Source: a virus. From it: DNA of 54,642 bases. The stretch's first letter is position 1; every line of letters begins with the position of its first letter. The DNA is taken from IMG/VR virus record IMGVR_UViG_3300021085_001452, positions 1 through 54,642 of that record, one strand, 5' to 3'. Positions 54,381-54,642 of this stretch are shown here, one piece after another. Both the position numbers and the translations under genes were made by a program. The notes beneath the pieces were generated by a model. The model was given only the letters and a program-made list of their open reading frames with translations, was not told the DNA's origin and did no database searches.

Positions 54381-54642
54381 TGGCAAGAACTAAGGGTAAA
54401 TCACTTGATTGGTATGTCAAGTGGTTGGCCTCAATAATAGTATTATGTGCAATGTCAGTTCGTGGCATTCCAGAATTTCAATTAATAGACCTTATGCTTT
54501 CTATAGTTGGTATCTCATTATGGTTATGGGTATCAATCTTATGGGAAGATAGGGCACTTATCCTACTCAACGGAGCAGGATTAATACTTCTTATTAACAA
54601 CCTAGCAAAGTATATAATAGTACAGGGCCAACTTGAACAACT
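54380..54642 (+). CDS. Membrane protein, partial at window end
   Basis: The likely start is GTG 54380, whose G is the last base of the previous stop. The 87 visible residues have a basic start (ARTKGKSLDWYVKWL) and three hydrophobic segments (ASIIVLCAMSV, LMLSIVGISLWLWVSI, LILLNGAGLILLI). They resemble the small DUF6552-like membrane proteins of cyanophages, from memory. The end lies beyond the window. Confidence 0.55.
   Translation, partial: MARTKGKSLDWYVKWLASIIVLCAMSVRGIPEFQLIDLMLSIVGISLWLWVSILWEDRALILLNGAGLILLINNLAKYIIVQGQLEQ

Overview
The window is a 54.6 kb stretch of an AT-rich marine T4-like myovirus genome. Every gene I can support lies on the plus strand. Genes are packed with ATGA or TAATG overlaps, and almost no space is non-coding. 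The T4-type replication set (gp44, gp62, RegA, gp43, UvsX, gp41, gp30 ligase, RNase H/FEN), NrdA/NrdB, ThyX, PhoH, Hsp20, MazG and a phage-encoded ribosomal protein bS21 resembles pelagimyophages (HTVC008M-like, infecting SAR11) and related cyanophages. The host assignment is an inference from gene content and base composition. No search was run.

Layout. 1-5250: clamp loader, RegA, Hsp20 and DNA polymerase. 5300-11130: a MazG-like enzyme, two TET-associated-type glycosyltransferases around a small conserved protein, an archaeo-eukaryotic-primase-like protein, a UDP-glucose dehydrogenase and a sugar-nucleotide epimerase, suggesting a sugar-based DNA modification module. 11120-20310: SleB-type hydrolase, SNase, GIY-YIG nuclease, cytidylyltransferase, bS21, UvsX, gp41, ThyX, a tRNA-Ala and the DNA ligase. 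20320-29660: a run of proteins that mostly begin with a short leader of the form M-x-x-F-x-x-(5-7)-E, like T4 capsid-targeting sequences. They include a ligase-fold nucleotidyltransferase, an NMN-adenylyltransferase-like protein and a P-loop kinase, and may be packaged in the virion. 29670-31580: spanin-like pair and a class 3 lipase. 31640-36510: ribonucleotide reductase with an M15 peptidase between its subunits, glutaredoxin and a GIY-YIG protein. 36550-43520: FEN, PhoH, a PD-(D/E)XK exonuclease, peroxiredoxin, a HAD phosphatase, a second MazG and several small conserved phage proteins. 43520-46800: fibre-like structural proteins and a GH24 lysozyme.

The most striking region is 46857-53626, a tightly overlapping operon behind a T4-late-type TATAAATA box. 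It encodes two related small membrane proteins, CsgF, CsgG, a curlin-like protein, a FecR-domain protein, a second curlin-like protein, a CHASE2-domain membrane adenylate/guanylate cyclase with its key catalytic residues present, and a small ExNP-motif protein. This amounts to a phage-encoded type VIII (curli) secretion route with its own substrates and a signalling enzyme. Curli genes have been noted before in pelagimyophages. I know of no functional account of the whole operon with FecR and the cyclase.

Expression signals are unusually uniform. Fifteen sigma70-like promoters (TTTACA or TTTACT, exactly 17 bp, TATAAT, mostly with TGTAG before the -10) stand before early/middle genes. A few TATAAATA boxes precede presumed late genes. 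Several starts are leaderless or nearly so if these boxes are used. No CRISPR array, insertion sequence, integrase or stretch over 300 bases without a gene was seen.
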